Assembly: GCA_964597045.1 (NCBI GenBank)
Contig: CAZQWE010000004.1
Location: 124,001-188,000, forward strand
Length of the DNA stretch: 64,000 nucleotides
Reading direction: 5' to 3'
Source of the DNA: UBA9655 sp964597045
GTDB lineage: Bacteria > Pseudomonadota > Alphaproteobacteria > UBA9655
Shown in pieces: positions 51,139-60,623 of the stretch. A program made the translations under genes and the position numbers. Position 1 is the stretch's first letter. Each line of letters begins with the position of its first letter. The notes beneath the pieces were generated by a model, which searched no databases, was not told where the DNA came from, and was given only the letters and a program-made list of their open reading frames with translations.

Positions 51139-51444
51139 ATGGCAAAAACAAGTGCAATAGAAAAGAATTTACGGCGTGAAAGAATGGTTAAGCAACACTC
51201 TGGCCGTCGCAATCGATTAAAAGAGATAGCAAACAATGAGTCATTACCACCCGAGGAACGCTTTAAGGCGAGGCTAAAGCTTGCTGAGTTGCCGCGTAAT
51301 AGCTCTGCTGTTCGTGTTCGCACCAGGTGTCAACTTACAGGTCGTCCTCGTGCGGTATATCGTAAATTTAAATTGTCTAGAATCGCATTACGCGAACTAG
51401 CATCATCCGGGCTTATTCCCGGTATGACAAAATCAAGCTGGTAG
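51139..51444 (+). CDS. rpsN: 30S ribosomal protein S14 (zinc-free form)
   Basis: 101 residues, long form without the CxxC zinc ribbon. RCQLTGRPRAVYRKFKLSRI is the family signature. Confidence 0.97.
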   Translation: MAKTSAIEKNLRRERMVKQHSGRRNRLKEIANNESLPPEERFKARLKLAELPRNSSAVRVRTRCQLTGRPRAVYRKFKLSRIALRELASSGLIPGMTKSSW

Positions 51445-51455
51445 GAGGAACACAC

Positions 51456-51854
51456 ATGTCGTTCTCAGATCCATTAGGAGATATGTTAACCCGGATTCGT
51501 AATGGCCAAAAGGCTAGGAAGTCAGTCATTACGTCCCCCGCATCAAAACTTCGTTCAAATGTTCTTGAAGTGTTGAAGCAGGAAGGTTACATAAGAGGGT
51601 ATTCTCAGGAAAAGGTTTCTGAGGGTATTGAACAACTTAAAATTGAACTTAAGTATTACGAAAACCAACCTGTTATTAGAAATCTTGACAGAGTCTCTAA
51701 ACCAGGTCGGCGCGTTTATACCAAGATTAAAGATTTAAAACCCATTAACAATGGCCTAGGAATTCTCGTTCTTTCAACGCCAAAGGGTGTTCTTTCAGAT
51801 GGAAAGGCCCGGGAGTTGAATGTTGGCGGTGAAGTCCTTTGCAATGTATTCTAA
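51456..51854 (+). CDS. rpsH: 30S ribosomal protein S8
   Basis: 132 residues, DPLGDMLTRIRNGQKARK start and SKPGRRVYTKIKDLKPINNG. In E. coli S8 represses the spc operon. Confidence 0.98.
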   Translation: MSFSDPLGDMLTRIRNGQKARKSVITSPASKLRSNVLEVLKQEGYIRGYSQEKVSEGIEQLKIELKYYENQPVIRNLDRVSKPGRRVYTKIKDLKPINNGLGILVLSTPKGVLSDGKARELNVGGEVLCNVF

Positions 51855-51863
51855 GGTGAAAAA

Positions 51864-52397
51864 ATGTCACGTGTAGGTAAACATCCCGTAGCAGTTCCTC
51901 AAGGCGTAACCTGTACTTTGAATGGTCAGGAAATCATCCTCAAAGGAAAAAATGGAGAACTTTCAGCTCAAACGGGCAAAGAAGTTATTGTTAAGTATGA
52001 AAACGACGGAATCCTTGTACGTCCTCGTGACGAGTCAAAGCAAGCAAGAATGCTTTGGGGGACATGGAAGAACCGCATTAAAAACATGGTCCAAGGGGTT
52101 AGTGACGGATTTACCATACGTCTAGAAATTAATGGAGTTGGTTACCGTGCTGCAATGGAAGGAAATAAGCTAAAGTTGCAACTCGGTTATAGTCATGACA
52201 TTCTTTATCCAGTTCCTAATGGCATTCAAATTAAATGTGACAAGCCAACAGCAATCGCAATTTCTGGTGCTGACAAACAAAAAGTTGGACAAGTTGCTGC
52301 AGAGATACGTGCATACCGTAAACCTGAACCTTTCAAAGGCAAGGGAATCAAGTATGAGAATGAATATATAGTTCGTAAAGAAGGTAAGAAGAAATAG
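51864..52397 (+). CDS. rplF: 50S ribosomal protein L6
   Basis: 177 residues, MSRVGKHPVAVPQGV start and PEPFKGKGIKYENEYIVRKE at the end, at the base of the L7/L12 stalk. Confidence 0.98.
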   Translation: MSRVGKHPVAVPQGVTCTLNGQEIILKGKNGELSAQTGKEVIVKYENDGILVRPRDESKQARMLWGTWKNRIKNMVQGVSDGFTIRLEINGVGYRAAMEGNKLKLQLGYSHDILYPVPNGIQIKCDKPTAIAISGADKQKVGQVAAEIRAYRKPEPFKGKGIKYENEYIVRKEGKKK

Positions 52398-52399
52398 CC

Positions 52400-52762
52400 A
52401 TGATACGTGAGAATAAGCTTTTTGAGCGTCGTAAACGTCGGAATAGATATAAGATCGCTCTTGTTTCAACAGATAGGCCACGCTTGTCTGTGTTTCGTTC
52501 AAAGAATCATATCTATGCGCAGATCATAGATGATGGGAAGCATAGTACAGTTGTTGCTGCCTCAACTCTTGATAAGGATTTGAAAAAGAAGCTCAAGAAA
52601 ACATCAGATGTGACTGCAGCAGAGGTTGTAGGTAAACTTGTCGCAGAAAGAGCTGCAAAAGCAGGTATAAAGCAAGTCGTATTTGATCGTGGTGGTTATA
52701 TTTATCACGGTCGTGTTAAAGCCTTAGCTGAAGCAGCACGCTCAGCTGGTCTTTCATTTTAG
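52400..52762 (+). CDS. rplR: 50S ribosomal protein L18
   Basis: 120 residues, 5S rRNA-binding. RPRLSVFRSKNHIYAQIIDD and VVFDRGGYIYHGRVKALAEA are typical. Confidence 0.98.
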   Translation: MIRENKLFERRKRRNRYKIALVSTDRPRLSVFRSKNHIYAQIIDDGKHSTVVAASTLDKDLKKKLKKTSDVTAAEVVGKLVAERAAKAGIKQVVFDRGGYIYHGRVKALAEAARSAGLSF

Positions 52763-52774
52763 GAAGTAGAGAAC

Positions 52775-53329
52775 ATGGCAAGAGAAGCAAAACAAAATAG
52801 ACCGAATCGAACTGAACGTGAAGAAGTCGAGTTGGTTGAAAAATTAGTCGCTATCAATCGTGTCGCGAAAGTGGTTAAAGGTGGTAAGAACTTTAGCTTT
52901 TCAGCGATTGTCGTTGTGGGTGATGGTAAAGGCCGTGTTGGGCATGGAACGGGTAAGGCAAGAGAAGTGCCTGAAGCCATTCAAAAGGCAACAGAACAAG
53001 CAAAGCGTCATATGGTACGTATTCCCCTTCGTGAAGGTCGTACTCTTCATCATGACGTAACAGCAACATTTGGTGCTGGAAAAGTCCATATGCGAGCTGC
53101 AGTTCCAGGTACGGGAATCATCGCAGGTGGTCCAATGCGTGCCGTTTGTGAAGCCCTTGGAATTCAAGACGTTGTGAGTAAATCAATTGGTTCATCGAAT
53201 CCACATAACATGGTGAGAGCAACGTTTAAAGCACTTCAACTGATTAATGCGCCACGTGCTGTTGCAGCACGTCGAGGTAAGAAAGTCGGCGAACTTGTTG
53301 GGCGCCGAGCTGTCGTGGAGGAGGTTTAA
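52775..53329 (+). CDS. rpsE: 30S ribosomal protein S5
   Basis: 184 residues. LVAINRVAKVVKGGKNFSFS and the spectinomycin loop region VVGDGKGRVGHGTGKAREVP look wild type; helps decoding fidelity and mRNA unwinding. Confidence 0.98.
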   Translation: MAREAKQNRPNRTEREEVELVEKLVAINRVAKVVKGGKNFSFSAIVVVGDGKGRVGHGTGKAREVPEAIQKATEQAKRHMVRIPLREGRTLHHDVTATFGAGKVHMRAAVPGTGIIAGGPMRAVCEALGIQDVVSKSIGSSNPHNMVRATFKALQLINAPRAVAARRGKKVGELVGRRAVVEEV

Positions 53330-53332
53330 GCC

Positions 53333-53530
53333 ATGACAAAGAAGAATACAAAAACTCTGTTACTTACACAAACAGGTAGTCCCATTCGTAGAGAAGCTTC
53401 TCAAAGAGCAACACTGATTGGTTTAGGTTTAAATAAACTAGGTCGGACTCGAGAACTCGAGGATACTCCTTCAGTTCGCGGAATGATTGCAAAAGTGAAG
53501 CATATGGTAAAGGTTGAAGGAGAAGCGTAA
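53333..53530 (+). CDS. rpmD: 50S ribosomal protein L30
   Basis: 65 residues with LTQTGSPIRREASQRATLIG and LGLNKLGRTRELEDTPSVRG, the L30 fold. Confidence 0.96.
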   Translation: MTKKNTKTLLLTQTGSPIRREASQRATLIGLGLNKLGRTRELEDTPSVRGMIAKVKHMVKVEGEA

Positions 53531-53557
53531 GCTCTCTAAAATGTAGGAAGAAAAAAG

Positions 53558-54067
53558 ATGAAACTTAATGAAATTCGCGATAACCCTGGAGCCCGCCGCA
53601 AACTTTTGCGAATTGGCCGTGGTATTGGATCAGGCAAAGGAAAAACTGGTGGACGAGGTGGTAAAGGTCAAACAGCTCGTACTGGTGTGGCTGTCAATGG
53701 GTTTGAAGGTGGACAAATGCCACTCTTCCGTCGTTTGCCAAAACGAGGGTTTACGAATATTTTTGCTTTGAAATTTTCTGAAATCAATATTGGTAAACTG
53801 CAAGAAGCAATTGCAAATGGCAAAATTGATGACAAAAAGCCGATTACTGAAGAGATAATTGTATCATCAGGTTTAATTACCCGGAAGCGAGATGGTATTC
53901 GTCTACTCGGGAATGGTCAACTAAAGTCAAAGGTTTCTTTAGAAATTTCTGGGGCTACAAAATCCGCAATAGCGGCTGTTGAAAAAGCAGGTGGCTCTGT
54001 AAAGATTCAGACCAAAGAAAAAAAAGAACCAAGAGCTGAAAAAAAAGAAACCAAGAAAAAGAAATAA
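53558..54067 (+). CDS. rplO: 50S ribosomal protein L15 with basic/acidic tail
   Basis: 169 residues: MKLNEIRDNPGARRK start, GKTGGRGGKGQTARTGVAVN, then a Lys/Glu-rich C-terminal tail of about 20 residues (QTKEKKEPRAEKKETKKKK). Followed by secY after 17 bases. Confidence 0.97.
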   Translation: MKLNEIRDNPGARRKLLRIGRGIGSGKGKTGGRGGKGQTARTGVAVNGFEGGQMPLFRRLPKRGFTNIFALKFSEINIGKLQEAIANGKIDDKKPITEEIIVSSGLITRKRDGIRLLGNGQLKSKVSLEISGATKSAIAAVEKAGGSVKIQTKEKKEPRAEKKETKKKK

Positions 54068-54084
54068 TAAGATAAAGGTATGCC

Positions 54085-55428
54085 ATGGCATCAGCCGCAG
54101 AACAACTCGCAGCGAATATTAACTTTAAGGCGTTTTCTAAAGCAGAAGACCTCAAAAAGAGAATTTGGTTTACAATCGGCGTTTTAATTGTTTACCGCTT
54201 GTGCACATATATTCCATTGCCTGGCATTAATCCTGCTGTTATGGCTGAATTTGCGCGGGCCCATGGCGGAGGAATCTTCGGCATGGTCGATATGTTCTCG
54301 GGAGGTGCGTTAAGCAGAATGTCTATCATGGCGCTTAACATTATGCCTTATATCTCGGCAAGCATTATCGTTCAACTCATGACGGCGATCCTGCCACAGT
54401 TTGAAGCTTTGAAAAAAGAAGGGGAATCAGGACGTCGTAAACTCAACCAATATACAAGGTATCTTACAGTTTTCATTGCTGTGATACAATCATATGGAGC
54501 CGCTATTGGCCTTGAATCAATGCAAACCGCAGCCGGATCTGCGGCGATTGATCCAGGCTTCTTCTTTAGGCTCACAACTGTTATTACAATTGTTGGGGCG
54601 ACATTGTTCCTCATGTGGTTAGGAGAACAAATCACAAGTCGTGGAATTGGAAATGGTATTTCCCTTGTTATTTTTGCAGGTATCGTTGCAAATCTGCCTT
54701 CGTCCATACTTAATGCATTGGAGTTAGGTCGAACGGGAGCATTATCATATATTTTCATTCTGTTCATCCTTGCCTTTTCAATTGCAATGATTGCCTTTAT
54801 CGTATTTATGGAAAGGGCTCAACGCCGGGTGCTTATTCAATATCCTAAACGTCAAATTGGAAATAAGATGTTTGGAGGCGAGAGTTCACATTTGCCCATT
54901 AAATTGAATAGCACGGGTGTGATTCCTCCAATTTTTGCAAGTTCTCTTTTGCTACTCCCCATCTCCATAGCTCAATTCTCAAGTGCAGGTGGACCTGAAT
55001 GGCTACAATGGTTATTGGGCGGATTGCAGCATGGGGGGACTCCTTATATTGCTATATATCTATTTTTGATTGTTTTCTTTGCTTTTTTCTATACATCGAT
55101 TGTCTTTAACCCACAGGAGACAGCTGAGAACCTCAAGAAAAATGGGGGCTTTATACCAGGATATCGTCCAGGAAATAATACAGCTGAATATTTAGATTGG
55201 CTCGTCACACGACTTACAGTCCTTGGAGCTGCTTATTTAGCCTTTGTATGCGCTGTTCCTGAATTCTTTTATGCTGCCTATTCTTTGCCTTTCTATCTAG
55301 GAGGTACAACATTCCTCATCGCCGTGAGTGTTCCCATGGATACGGTTGCTCAGATTCAATCTCATTTATTGGCTCACCAATATGAAGGGCTCCTCAAGAA
55401 AACTCGATTAAAGGGGGCAAAAAGGTGA
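54085..55428 (+). CDS. secY: Protein translocase channel SecY
   Basis: 447 residues with ten membrane helices. Plug-region GGIFGMVDMFSGGALSRMSI, TM2b IMALNIMPYISASIIVQLM, cytoplasmic loop with MERAQRRVLIQYPKRQ and the C-terminal GTTFLIAVSVPMDTVAQIQ. Its last codons overlap the GTG start of adk (GTGA). Confidence 0.98.
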   Translation: MASAAEQLAANINFKAFSKAEDLKKRIWFTIGVLIVYRLCTYIPLPGINPAVMAEFARAHGGGIFGMVDMFSGGALSRMSIMALNIMPYISASIIVQLMTAILPQFEALKKEGESGRRKLNQYTRYLTVFIAVIQSYGAAIGLESMQTAAGSAAIDPGFFFRLTTVITIVGATLFLMWLGEQITSRGIGNGISLVIFAGIVANLPSSILNALELGRTGALSYIFILFILAFSIAMIAFIVFMERAQRRVLIQYPKRQIGNKMFGGESSHLPIKLNSTGVIPPIFASSLLLLPISIAQFSSAGGPEWLQWLLGGLQHGGTPYIAIYLFLIVFFAFFYTSIVFNPQETAENLKKNGGFIPGYRPGNNTAEYLDWLVTRLTVLGAAYLAFVCAVPEFFYAAYSLPFYLGGTTFLIAVSVPMDTVAQIQSHLLAHQYEGLLKKTRLKGAKR

Positions 55429-56117
55429 ACATCGTTCTTTTTGGACCTCCAGGAGCAGGGAAGGGTACGCAAGCTCGTATCCTTCAGGATAAATACAACC
55501 TCGCTCATCTCTCTACTGGTGATATGTGCCGGGATGAGGTTAAAAAAGGTACTTCTGTTGGCAAAGAGATTAAGGATATTATGGACTCAGGTCGCTTCCC
55601 TTCAGATGAAATTATTTTGTCTTTGTTTGAAAAGCGTTTGGGAGATCTTAAAGGACAGGGAGTTATCTTAGATGGAATTCCCAGGACTTTAAACCAAGCA
55701 CAGAAGATTAAGGAAATATTTGCAAAATTAGGTCGTACCTTAGATTTAGTCATACAAATTGCTGTTAATGATGAACAGCTGATTGATAGACTTTCACATA
55801 GGTTTATATGTAAGACTTGTGGTTCTTCCTATACTGAGGAAATCCATCCCCAAATTCAGGGGCAATGTGATAAGTGCTCAAATCATGACTTCTTCAGACG
55901 TCCCGATGACGAACCTACGGCAATTAAAACCCGTCTAGAAGTCTATAATGAGCAAACAAAACCCCTTATCAAATTTTATACGGATGAAGGGAAATTGAAG
56001 GTAATTGATGGCATGGGATCACTTGAGTACGTTACATCTCAGATAGAATCACAATTAAATCAATTGCAAGTGTTGACAAGCAACGCAGGATGCCTATACT
56101 CCGCAAAGGAAAAATAG
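55425..56117 (+). CDS. adk: Adenylate kinase with zinc-type LID
   Basis: Converts AMP and ATP to ADP. 230 residues from GTG 55425: P-loop GPPGAGKGT, LSTGDMCRDEV, ILDGIPRTLNQA. The LID carries CKTCGSSYTEE and CDKCSNHDFF, four cysteines in CxxC pairs that bind zinc. DGIPR replaces the usual DGFPR. A C-terminal extension of about 15 residues includes another Cys. In the spc operon, translationally coupled to secY. Confidence 0.96.
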   Translation: MNIVLFGPPGAGKGTQARILQDKYNLAHLSTGDMCRDEVKKGTSVGKEIKDIMDSGRFPSDEIILSLFEKRLGDLKGQGVILDGIPRTLNQAQKIKEIFAKLGRTLDLVIQIAVNDEQLIDRLSHRFICKTCGSSYTEEIHPQIQGQCDKCSNHDFFRRPDDEPTAIKTRLEVYNEQTKPLIKFYTDEGKLKVIDGMGSLEYVTSQIESQLNQLQVLTSNAGCLYSAKEK

Positions 56118-56149
56118 GTTACTGCCCATAGTTTATTAAGGAGAAACGA

Positions 56150-56518
56150 GTGGCTCGTATAGCTGGTGTAAACATACCGACGCAGAAAAGGGTAGAAATA
56201 GGTCTGAGATCTATCTACGGAATTGGTCCTGCAAAGGCAAAAGAAATTTGTGAAAAACTGAGCATTCCCGCTGAAAGGCGAGTGCATCAGCTGACTGATT
56301 CAGAAGTTCTCAAAATCCGTGAGAGCATCGACCATGAATATAAGGTTGAAGGAGATCTACGTCGTGAGGTTTCATTAAATATTAAACGTTTAATGGATCT
56401 GGGTTGTTATCGTGGACTCCGGCATCGCAAGGGACTTCCTGTTCGTGGGCAGAGAACACATACGAATGCTCGTACCCGTAAAGGTAAAGCTGTGGCAATT
56501 GCCGGTAAGAAAAAGTAA
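56150..56518 (+). CDS. rpsM: 30S ribosomal protein S13
   Basis: 122 residues from GTG 56150 (ARIAGVNIPTQKRVEIGLRS) with AAGGAG seven bases upstream. C-terminal GQRTHTNARTRKGKAVAIAG reaches the P-site tRNA. rpmJ (L36), which precedes rpsM in many bacteria, is absent here. Confidence 0.97.
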   Translation: MARIAGVNIPTQKRVEIGLRSIYGIGPAKAKEICEKLSIPAERRVHQLTDSEVLKIRESIDHEYKVEGDLRREVSLNIKRLMDLGCYRGLRHRKGLPVRGQRTHTNARTRKGKAVAIAGKKK

Positions 56519-56534
56519 AGAGTTAGGATAATCG

Positions 56535-56927
56535 ATGGCACAGAAACCCGCACAAAGAGTACGTCGTAGAGAAAGAAAGAATATCGTCTCAGGCGTTGCA
56601 CATGTAAATGCATCATTTAACAACACTGTTGTGACCATAACTGATGTACAAGGAAATACAATTTCTTGGTCTTCATCTGGAACAAAGGGATTCAAAGGAT
56701 CTCGTAAGTCCACACCATTTGCGGCCCAAATGGCCGCAGAAGATGCTGCAAAGAAAGCTCAAGAACACGGGATGAAGTCCCTTGAAATTGAAGTGAAGGG
56801 CCCAGGTTCAGGACGTGAATCCGCATTGCGCGCTCTTCAAGCAACTGGATTTGTGATCACATCAATACGTGATGTGACGCCGATCCCACATAATGGTTGT
56901 CGCCCTAAAAAGCGTCGCCGTGTTTAA
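56535..56927 (+). CDS. rpsK: 30S ribosomal protein S11
   Basis: 130 residues, GVAHVNASFNNTVVTITDVQ and DVTPIPHNGCRPKKRRRV at the end; platform protein. Confidence 0.98.
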   Translation: MAQKPAQRVRRRERKNIVSGVAHVNASFNNTVVTITDVQGNTISWSSSGTKGFKGSRKSTPFAAQMAAEDAAKKAQEHGMKSLEIEVKGPGSGRESALRALQATGFVITSIRDVTPIPHNGCRPKKRRRV

Positions 56928-56969
56928 CAAGTACTGTAATTGAAATCTTAATACCGAGAGGGTAGACCC

Positions 56970-57986
56970 GTGATACAAAAGAATTGGCAGGCTTTGATCA
57001 GGCCTTACAAACTGAACCTGGATCATAGTGAGGATCCTAACTATGTGGCTGTAATTACGGCAGATCCACTTGAACCAGGATTTGGAATGACCTTAGGGAG
57101 TGCCCTCAGAAGGGTCTTACTCTCATCACTGCAAGGGGCAGCGATAACCTCCGTTCAGATAGAGGGTGTTCTTCATGAATTTTCAACCATCCCAGGGGTT
57201 AGTGAAGATGTCACAGATATCGTTCTCAATCTTAAGGGAGTGATCACAAAACTCCATAAGGATGGTCCTGTTCGTGTAAAGTTGCAAGCCGAAGGGCCTT
57301 GCGTTGTTACGGCAGGAAACATTGAAACACCTGCAGATCTTGAGATTCTCAATAAGGATCATTACATCTGTACGGTAAGCCAAGGAGCTAAAGTCTCTAT
57401 GGAGCTTACAATTAGTACAGGAAAGGGTTATATACCTGCTGAAAGTAACAAGAAAGCAGATTCACCAATTGGTTTGGTTCCAATTGATGCCTTGTTCAGT
57501 CCTGTAAAGAAGGTGTCTTATAAAGTAGAAAATACACGTGTGGGACAGCAAACAAACTATGATAAGCTCATCCTTCGAGTTGAAACGGATGGGTCTGTAA
57601 AGCCTGATGATGCCGTGGCTCTTTCAGCACGCATTCTTCAGGATCAGCTACAGAAGTTTATTAACTTTGAAGAGCCTAAGGAAGCTTATCAAGAGAAGGA
57701 GGAATCAATCCTTCCGTTTAACAGAGCTCTCCTTAGAAAAGTTGATGAGCTTGAGCTTTCTGTTAGATCAGCAAATTGTTTAAAGAACGACAATCTCATT
57801 TATATTGGAGATCTCGTTCAAAAGACTGAGTCAGAAATGCTGCGTACGCCAAACTTTGGACGAAAGTCCCTTAATGAAATCAAGGAAGTATTGATTCAAA
57901 TGGGACTCAACCTCGGAATGGAAGTTCAAGGGTGGCCGCCAGAAAATATTGAAGAACTAATAAAAAAGCTCGATGAGCCATTTTAA
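56970..57986 (+). CDS. rpoA: RNA polymerase subunit alpha
   Basis: 338 residues from GTG 56970. N-terminal dimerisation/assembly domain with PGFGMTLGSALRRVLLSSLQ; C-terminal DNA-binding domain (about 255-325) with SVRSANCLKNDNLIYIGDLV and RTPNFGRKSLNEIKEVL. Complete. Confidence 0.98.
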   Translation: MIQKNWQALIRPYKLNLDHSEDPNYVAVITADPLEPGFGMTLGSALRRVLLSSLQGAAITSVQIEGVLHEFSTIPGVSEDVTDIVLNLKGVITKLHKDGPVRVKLQAEGPCVVTAGNIETPADLEILNKDHYICTVSQGAKVSMELTISTGKGYIPAESNKKADSPIGLVPIDALFSPVKKVSYKVENTRVGQQTNYDKLILRVETDGSVKPDDAVALSARILQDQLQKFINFEEPKEAYQEKEESILPFNRALLRKVDELELSVRSANCLKNDNLIYIGDLVQKTESEMLRTPNFGRKSLNEIKEVLIQMGLNLGMEVQGWPPENIEELIKKLDEPF

Positions 57987-57999
57987 GGAGTAATAAGTC

Positions 58000-58425
58000 A
58001 TGCGTCATGGTATTCGCGGCCGTCGGTTAAAACGGCATTCTGATGAAAGAAAGGCTCTATTTAAGACGCTTACGGGTTCATTACTTAAGCATGAGCAAAT
58101 AAAAACGACTTTGCCAAAAGCAAAGGATTTACGCCCCATCGTTGAGAAGATCATTACCCTTGGAAAGCGTGGTGGCTTAGCTTGCAGAAGACAAGCAATT
58201 TCTTATCTTGGGGACGTTGAACTTGCTGCTAAAATTATGGGACCTCTGGCAGAGCGTTATAAGAAGCGTTCCGGCGGCTATGTAAGAATTATCAAGGCAG
58301 GTTTCCGACATGGTGATAATGCCGCAATGGCCATCATTGAGCTCGTTGATCGTGACTTGAATGCAAAGGGTGCAGACTCTGGTCCGACAGCAGAAAAGGC
58401 TCTTGAGGATGAAGCTACGGCTTAA
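58000..58425 (+). CDS. rplQ: 50S ribosomal protein L17
   Basis: Last gene of the ribosomal cluster. 141 residues, MRHGIRGRRLKRHSDERKAL start; a short acidic extension (DSGPTAEKALEDEATA) ends the protein. Confidence 0.97.
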   Translation: MRHGIRGRRLKRHSDERKALFKTLTGSLLKHEQIKTTLPKAKDLRPIVEKIITLGKRGGLACRRQAISYLGDVELAAKIMGPLAERYKKRSGGYVRIIKAGFRHGDNAAMAIIELVDRDLNAKGADSGPTAEKALEDEATA

Positions 58426-58439
58426 CCCGATAGCTTCAT
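58409..58439 (+). terminator. Possible terminator hairpin at the end of the ribosomal cluster
   Basis: ATGAAGCTA in the last rplQ codons pairs exactly with TAGCTTCAT 13 bases later. There is no direct T run, so this is a weak candidate. Confidence 0.35.
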
Positions 58440-58475
58440 TCCAGAGAAGGTTTTAGATCTGATTTATGTTTTGAT

Positions 58476-58847
58476 TTATTGGCCCTTGTACTTAATGTCA
58501 TGCTCACCAATAATACCTGCAAGGTACATATCTTTGGTTAGTACAACTAAATGGCGTATTCTATTACTTGACATCTTGTGTGATGCCTCTTCAAGAGAAT
58601 CATCTTCAAGACAATAGATACACTTTGGCGTCATGATTTCTTCTAGTGTTACAGTCTTAGGATCTTTTTCTTTTGCTATTCCTCGTGTAATCATGTCTCT
58701 TGTTGTTATAAAGCCGATAATACGCTCAGGATCACCCACAAGTAGGGCTGGTACTTTTCGATCCATAATAATTTTCGAAGCCTCAAGAAGTGTTGTTTTG
58801 GAATTTGTAATTGTCCAATTTTTGTTCATAATATCTTTAACTTTCAT
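58476..58847 (-). CDS. Two-CBS-domain protein
   Basis: 123 residues composed of a CBS pair (MKVKDIMNKNWTITNSKTTL to about 58, and VTLEEIMTPKCIYCLEDDSL to the end), the adenine-nucleotide-binding Bateman module. No catalytic domain is attached. DIMNKN and EEIMTP are the usual starts of each half, and GFITTRDMI and AGIIGEHDI end them. Stand-alone CBS proteins often sense AMP/ATP or regulate a partner, which is unknown here. Confidence 0.85.
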   Translation of the reverse strand: MKVKDIMNKNWTITNSKTTLLEASKIIMDRKVPALLVGDPERIIGFITTRDMITRGIAKEKDPKTVTLEEIMTPKCIYCLEDDSLEEASHKMSSNRIRHLVVLTKDMYLAGIIGEHDIKYKGQ

Positions 58848-59048
58848 TTTATGCTCCTCGTTATTATTATTCGCCTAAATATAAATAATATGACAAAATG
58901 TATAATAAAAAATTAATTTCTTCAAAGAATCGAACTTATAGAGTCTTTTCCTATAGATCTTCAAAAGGTATGAAAACGAAAAGTGATTTTAATACTCTTT
59001 AAAGGTCTTCATGTTAATTTCGTGAAAATACAACAGGAGATGATTACT

Positions 59049-59663
59049 ATGCGTGATGATATTAAGCCTGGGGCCCTATTCCCCGATTTTGAGCTTCCTG
59101 ATCATACGAATACAAAACGAAAGCTATCCCTGCTTCAGGGAGAAGATCCCATGATACTTATGCTCGGTCGTGGAATATACTGCCCGAAAGATAGAAATCA
59201 ACTCCATCAACTCGTGAAGTTCTCCGCTCAATGCGATGTCGGATTTACACGTATGGTTACAATTAACTGTGATGGTCTTATGCTTATTAATGATTTAAGG
59301 CTAGGTGTGGGTGCTCATTGGCCTTTTCTTTATGATGAAGAAAAAATTATTATGAAGGATCTTGATATTCAAGAATATACAGATCCCATTCATACGGTCA
59401 TGATTCCTCATACTTTCGTTCTAGAACCTGGTCTTAAGATCTATAAGATCTATAACGGGTATTGGTATTGGGGGCGTCCATCAACGAGTGAACTTCATCA
59501 GGATTTACGTGCGGTAACAATGAAATGTCGACCTGACTTTAAAATTGACACACCTGAAATGCGAGCACAGTGGGACAAGAGCGATCGTAAAAACTTCTAC
59601 CCCTACGGGAAGACCTGGGAGCAGGTCTTCATTCGTATGGCAGGGGAAGTAGATAAGTTTTAG
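59049..59663 (+). CDS. Redoxin / AhpC-TSA-like protein
   Basis: 204 residues with a thioredoxin-like fold: PGALFPDFELPDHTNTKRKL at the start, then LMLGRGIYCPKDRNQLHQL where peroxiredoxins have the active-site Cys, and TFVLEPGLKIYKIYNGYWYW. Only the first Cys of a CxxC is kept, so it may be a one-Cys peroxiredoxin-like protein. ATG 59049 lies eight bases after AGGAG; upstream in-frame starts at 58983 and 59040 are less likely. Confidence 0.75.
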   Translation: MRDDIKPGALFPDFELPDHTNTKRKLSLLQGEDPMILMLGRGIYCPKDRNQLHQLVKFSAQCDVGFTRMVTINCDGLMLINDLRLGVGAHWPFLYDEEKIIMKDLDIQEYTDPIHTVMIPHTFVLEPGLKIYKIYNGYWYWGRPSTSELHQDLRAVTMKCRPDFKIDTPEMRAQWDKSDRKNFYPYGKTWEQVFIRMAGEVDKF

Positions 59664-59665
59664 GT

Positions 59666-60580
59666 TTACTTCCCTGATTTAATCTCATTAATAGCTTGCT
59701 GGGCTAATCTATCGCCTTTATCAGCTGCTCTTTGAAGCCATTTTAGAGCAAGTTCTTTGTCTGGTTTAACGCTAATGCCTTTGTAGTACATGATTCCAAC
59801 GTTGTATTGAGCTTGGTAGAGTCCATGATCAGCTGATTTCATAAACCATTCAAAAGCTTTGGCATCATCTTTCTGAACACCCTTACCTTCTTGGTACATG
59901 TTTCCCACCATATATTCAGATTCAGGGTGACCTTTTTCAGCAGATTTATTAAAGAATTCAAAAGACTTTGCATAGTCTTGAGTAACCCCTTGTCCATCAT
60001 AATAAAGATTACCTAAGTTGAAAAAAGCCAGTGGAAAGTTCTGATCAGCAGCTTTTTGGAAAAACTTTGCGGCTAAGCCATAATCCTGCTTTATTCCATT
60101 ACCTTCTTTGTAGAGTAAACCCAAATTGTTTTGAGCCTGAGCAAAACCTTGATCAGCAGCTTTTTGGTACCACTTTGCAGCTTCTGCAGGGTCTCTTTTC
60201 ATCCCTCTACCTTCATCGTAAATGATTCCCAAATTATATTGAGAGATCACATCGCCTTTATCTGCGGCTTTTTTGTACCATAATATGGCTTTATCAGTAT
60301 CTTGAGGCACACCGATTCCCAGGTGATACATATTCGCTATATTGTATTCAGCGAGCATATGCCCTTGATCAGCAGCTTTTTGGAACCACTTCATGGCTTC
60401 AGAATAGTCCTGTTTGACTTGTGTTCCGTTGTAGTACAATGTGCCTAAATCATTTTGAGATGCGGCATCTCCTGTATCAGCCTTTTGTTGTAATTCCTGA
60501 ACGTTGAGTTCCCCTGCAGCAATAGTTGCTGTCGATGTCAGAAGTGTAAATACGGTTGCTAATATAATTGATTTATTCAT
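59666..60580 (-). CDS. Secreted Sel1-repeat protein
   Basis: 304 residues from ATG 60580, with AAGGAG six bases upstream. Signal peptide MNKSIILATVFTLLTSTATIAAG, then seven full Sel1-like (TPR-related) repeats of 36 residues, e.g. AQNNLGLLYKEGNGIKQDYG, LAAKFFQKAADQ. Such secreted repeats mediate protein-protein contacts and are used by intracellular bacteria such as Legionella in host interaction; here that role is inference. Converges on the redoxin gene, two bases apart. Confidence 0.85.
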   Translation of the reverse strand: MNKSIILATVFTLLTSTATIAAGELNVQELQQKADTGDAASQNDLGTLYYNGTQVKQDYSEAMKWFQKAADQGHMLAEYNIANMYHLGIGVPQDTDKAILWYKKAADKGDVISQYNLGIIYDEGRGMKRDPAEAAKWYQKAADQGFAQAQNNLGLLYKEGNGIKQDYGLAAKFFQKAADQNFPLAFFNLGNLYYDGQGVTQDYAKSFEFFNKSAEKGHPESEYMVGNMYQEGKGVQKDDAKAFEWFMKSADHGLYQAQYNVGIMYYKGISVKPDKELALKWLQRAADKGDRLAQQAINEIKSGK

Positions 60581-60623
60581 TTTAATCTCCTTTGCCTTTA
60601 AGTGATATTTAAACACAAAATAA

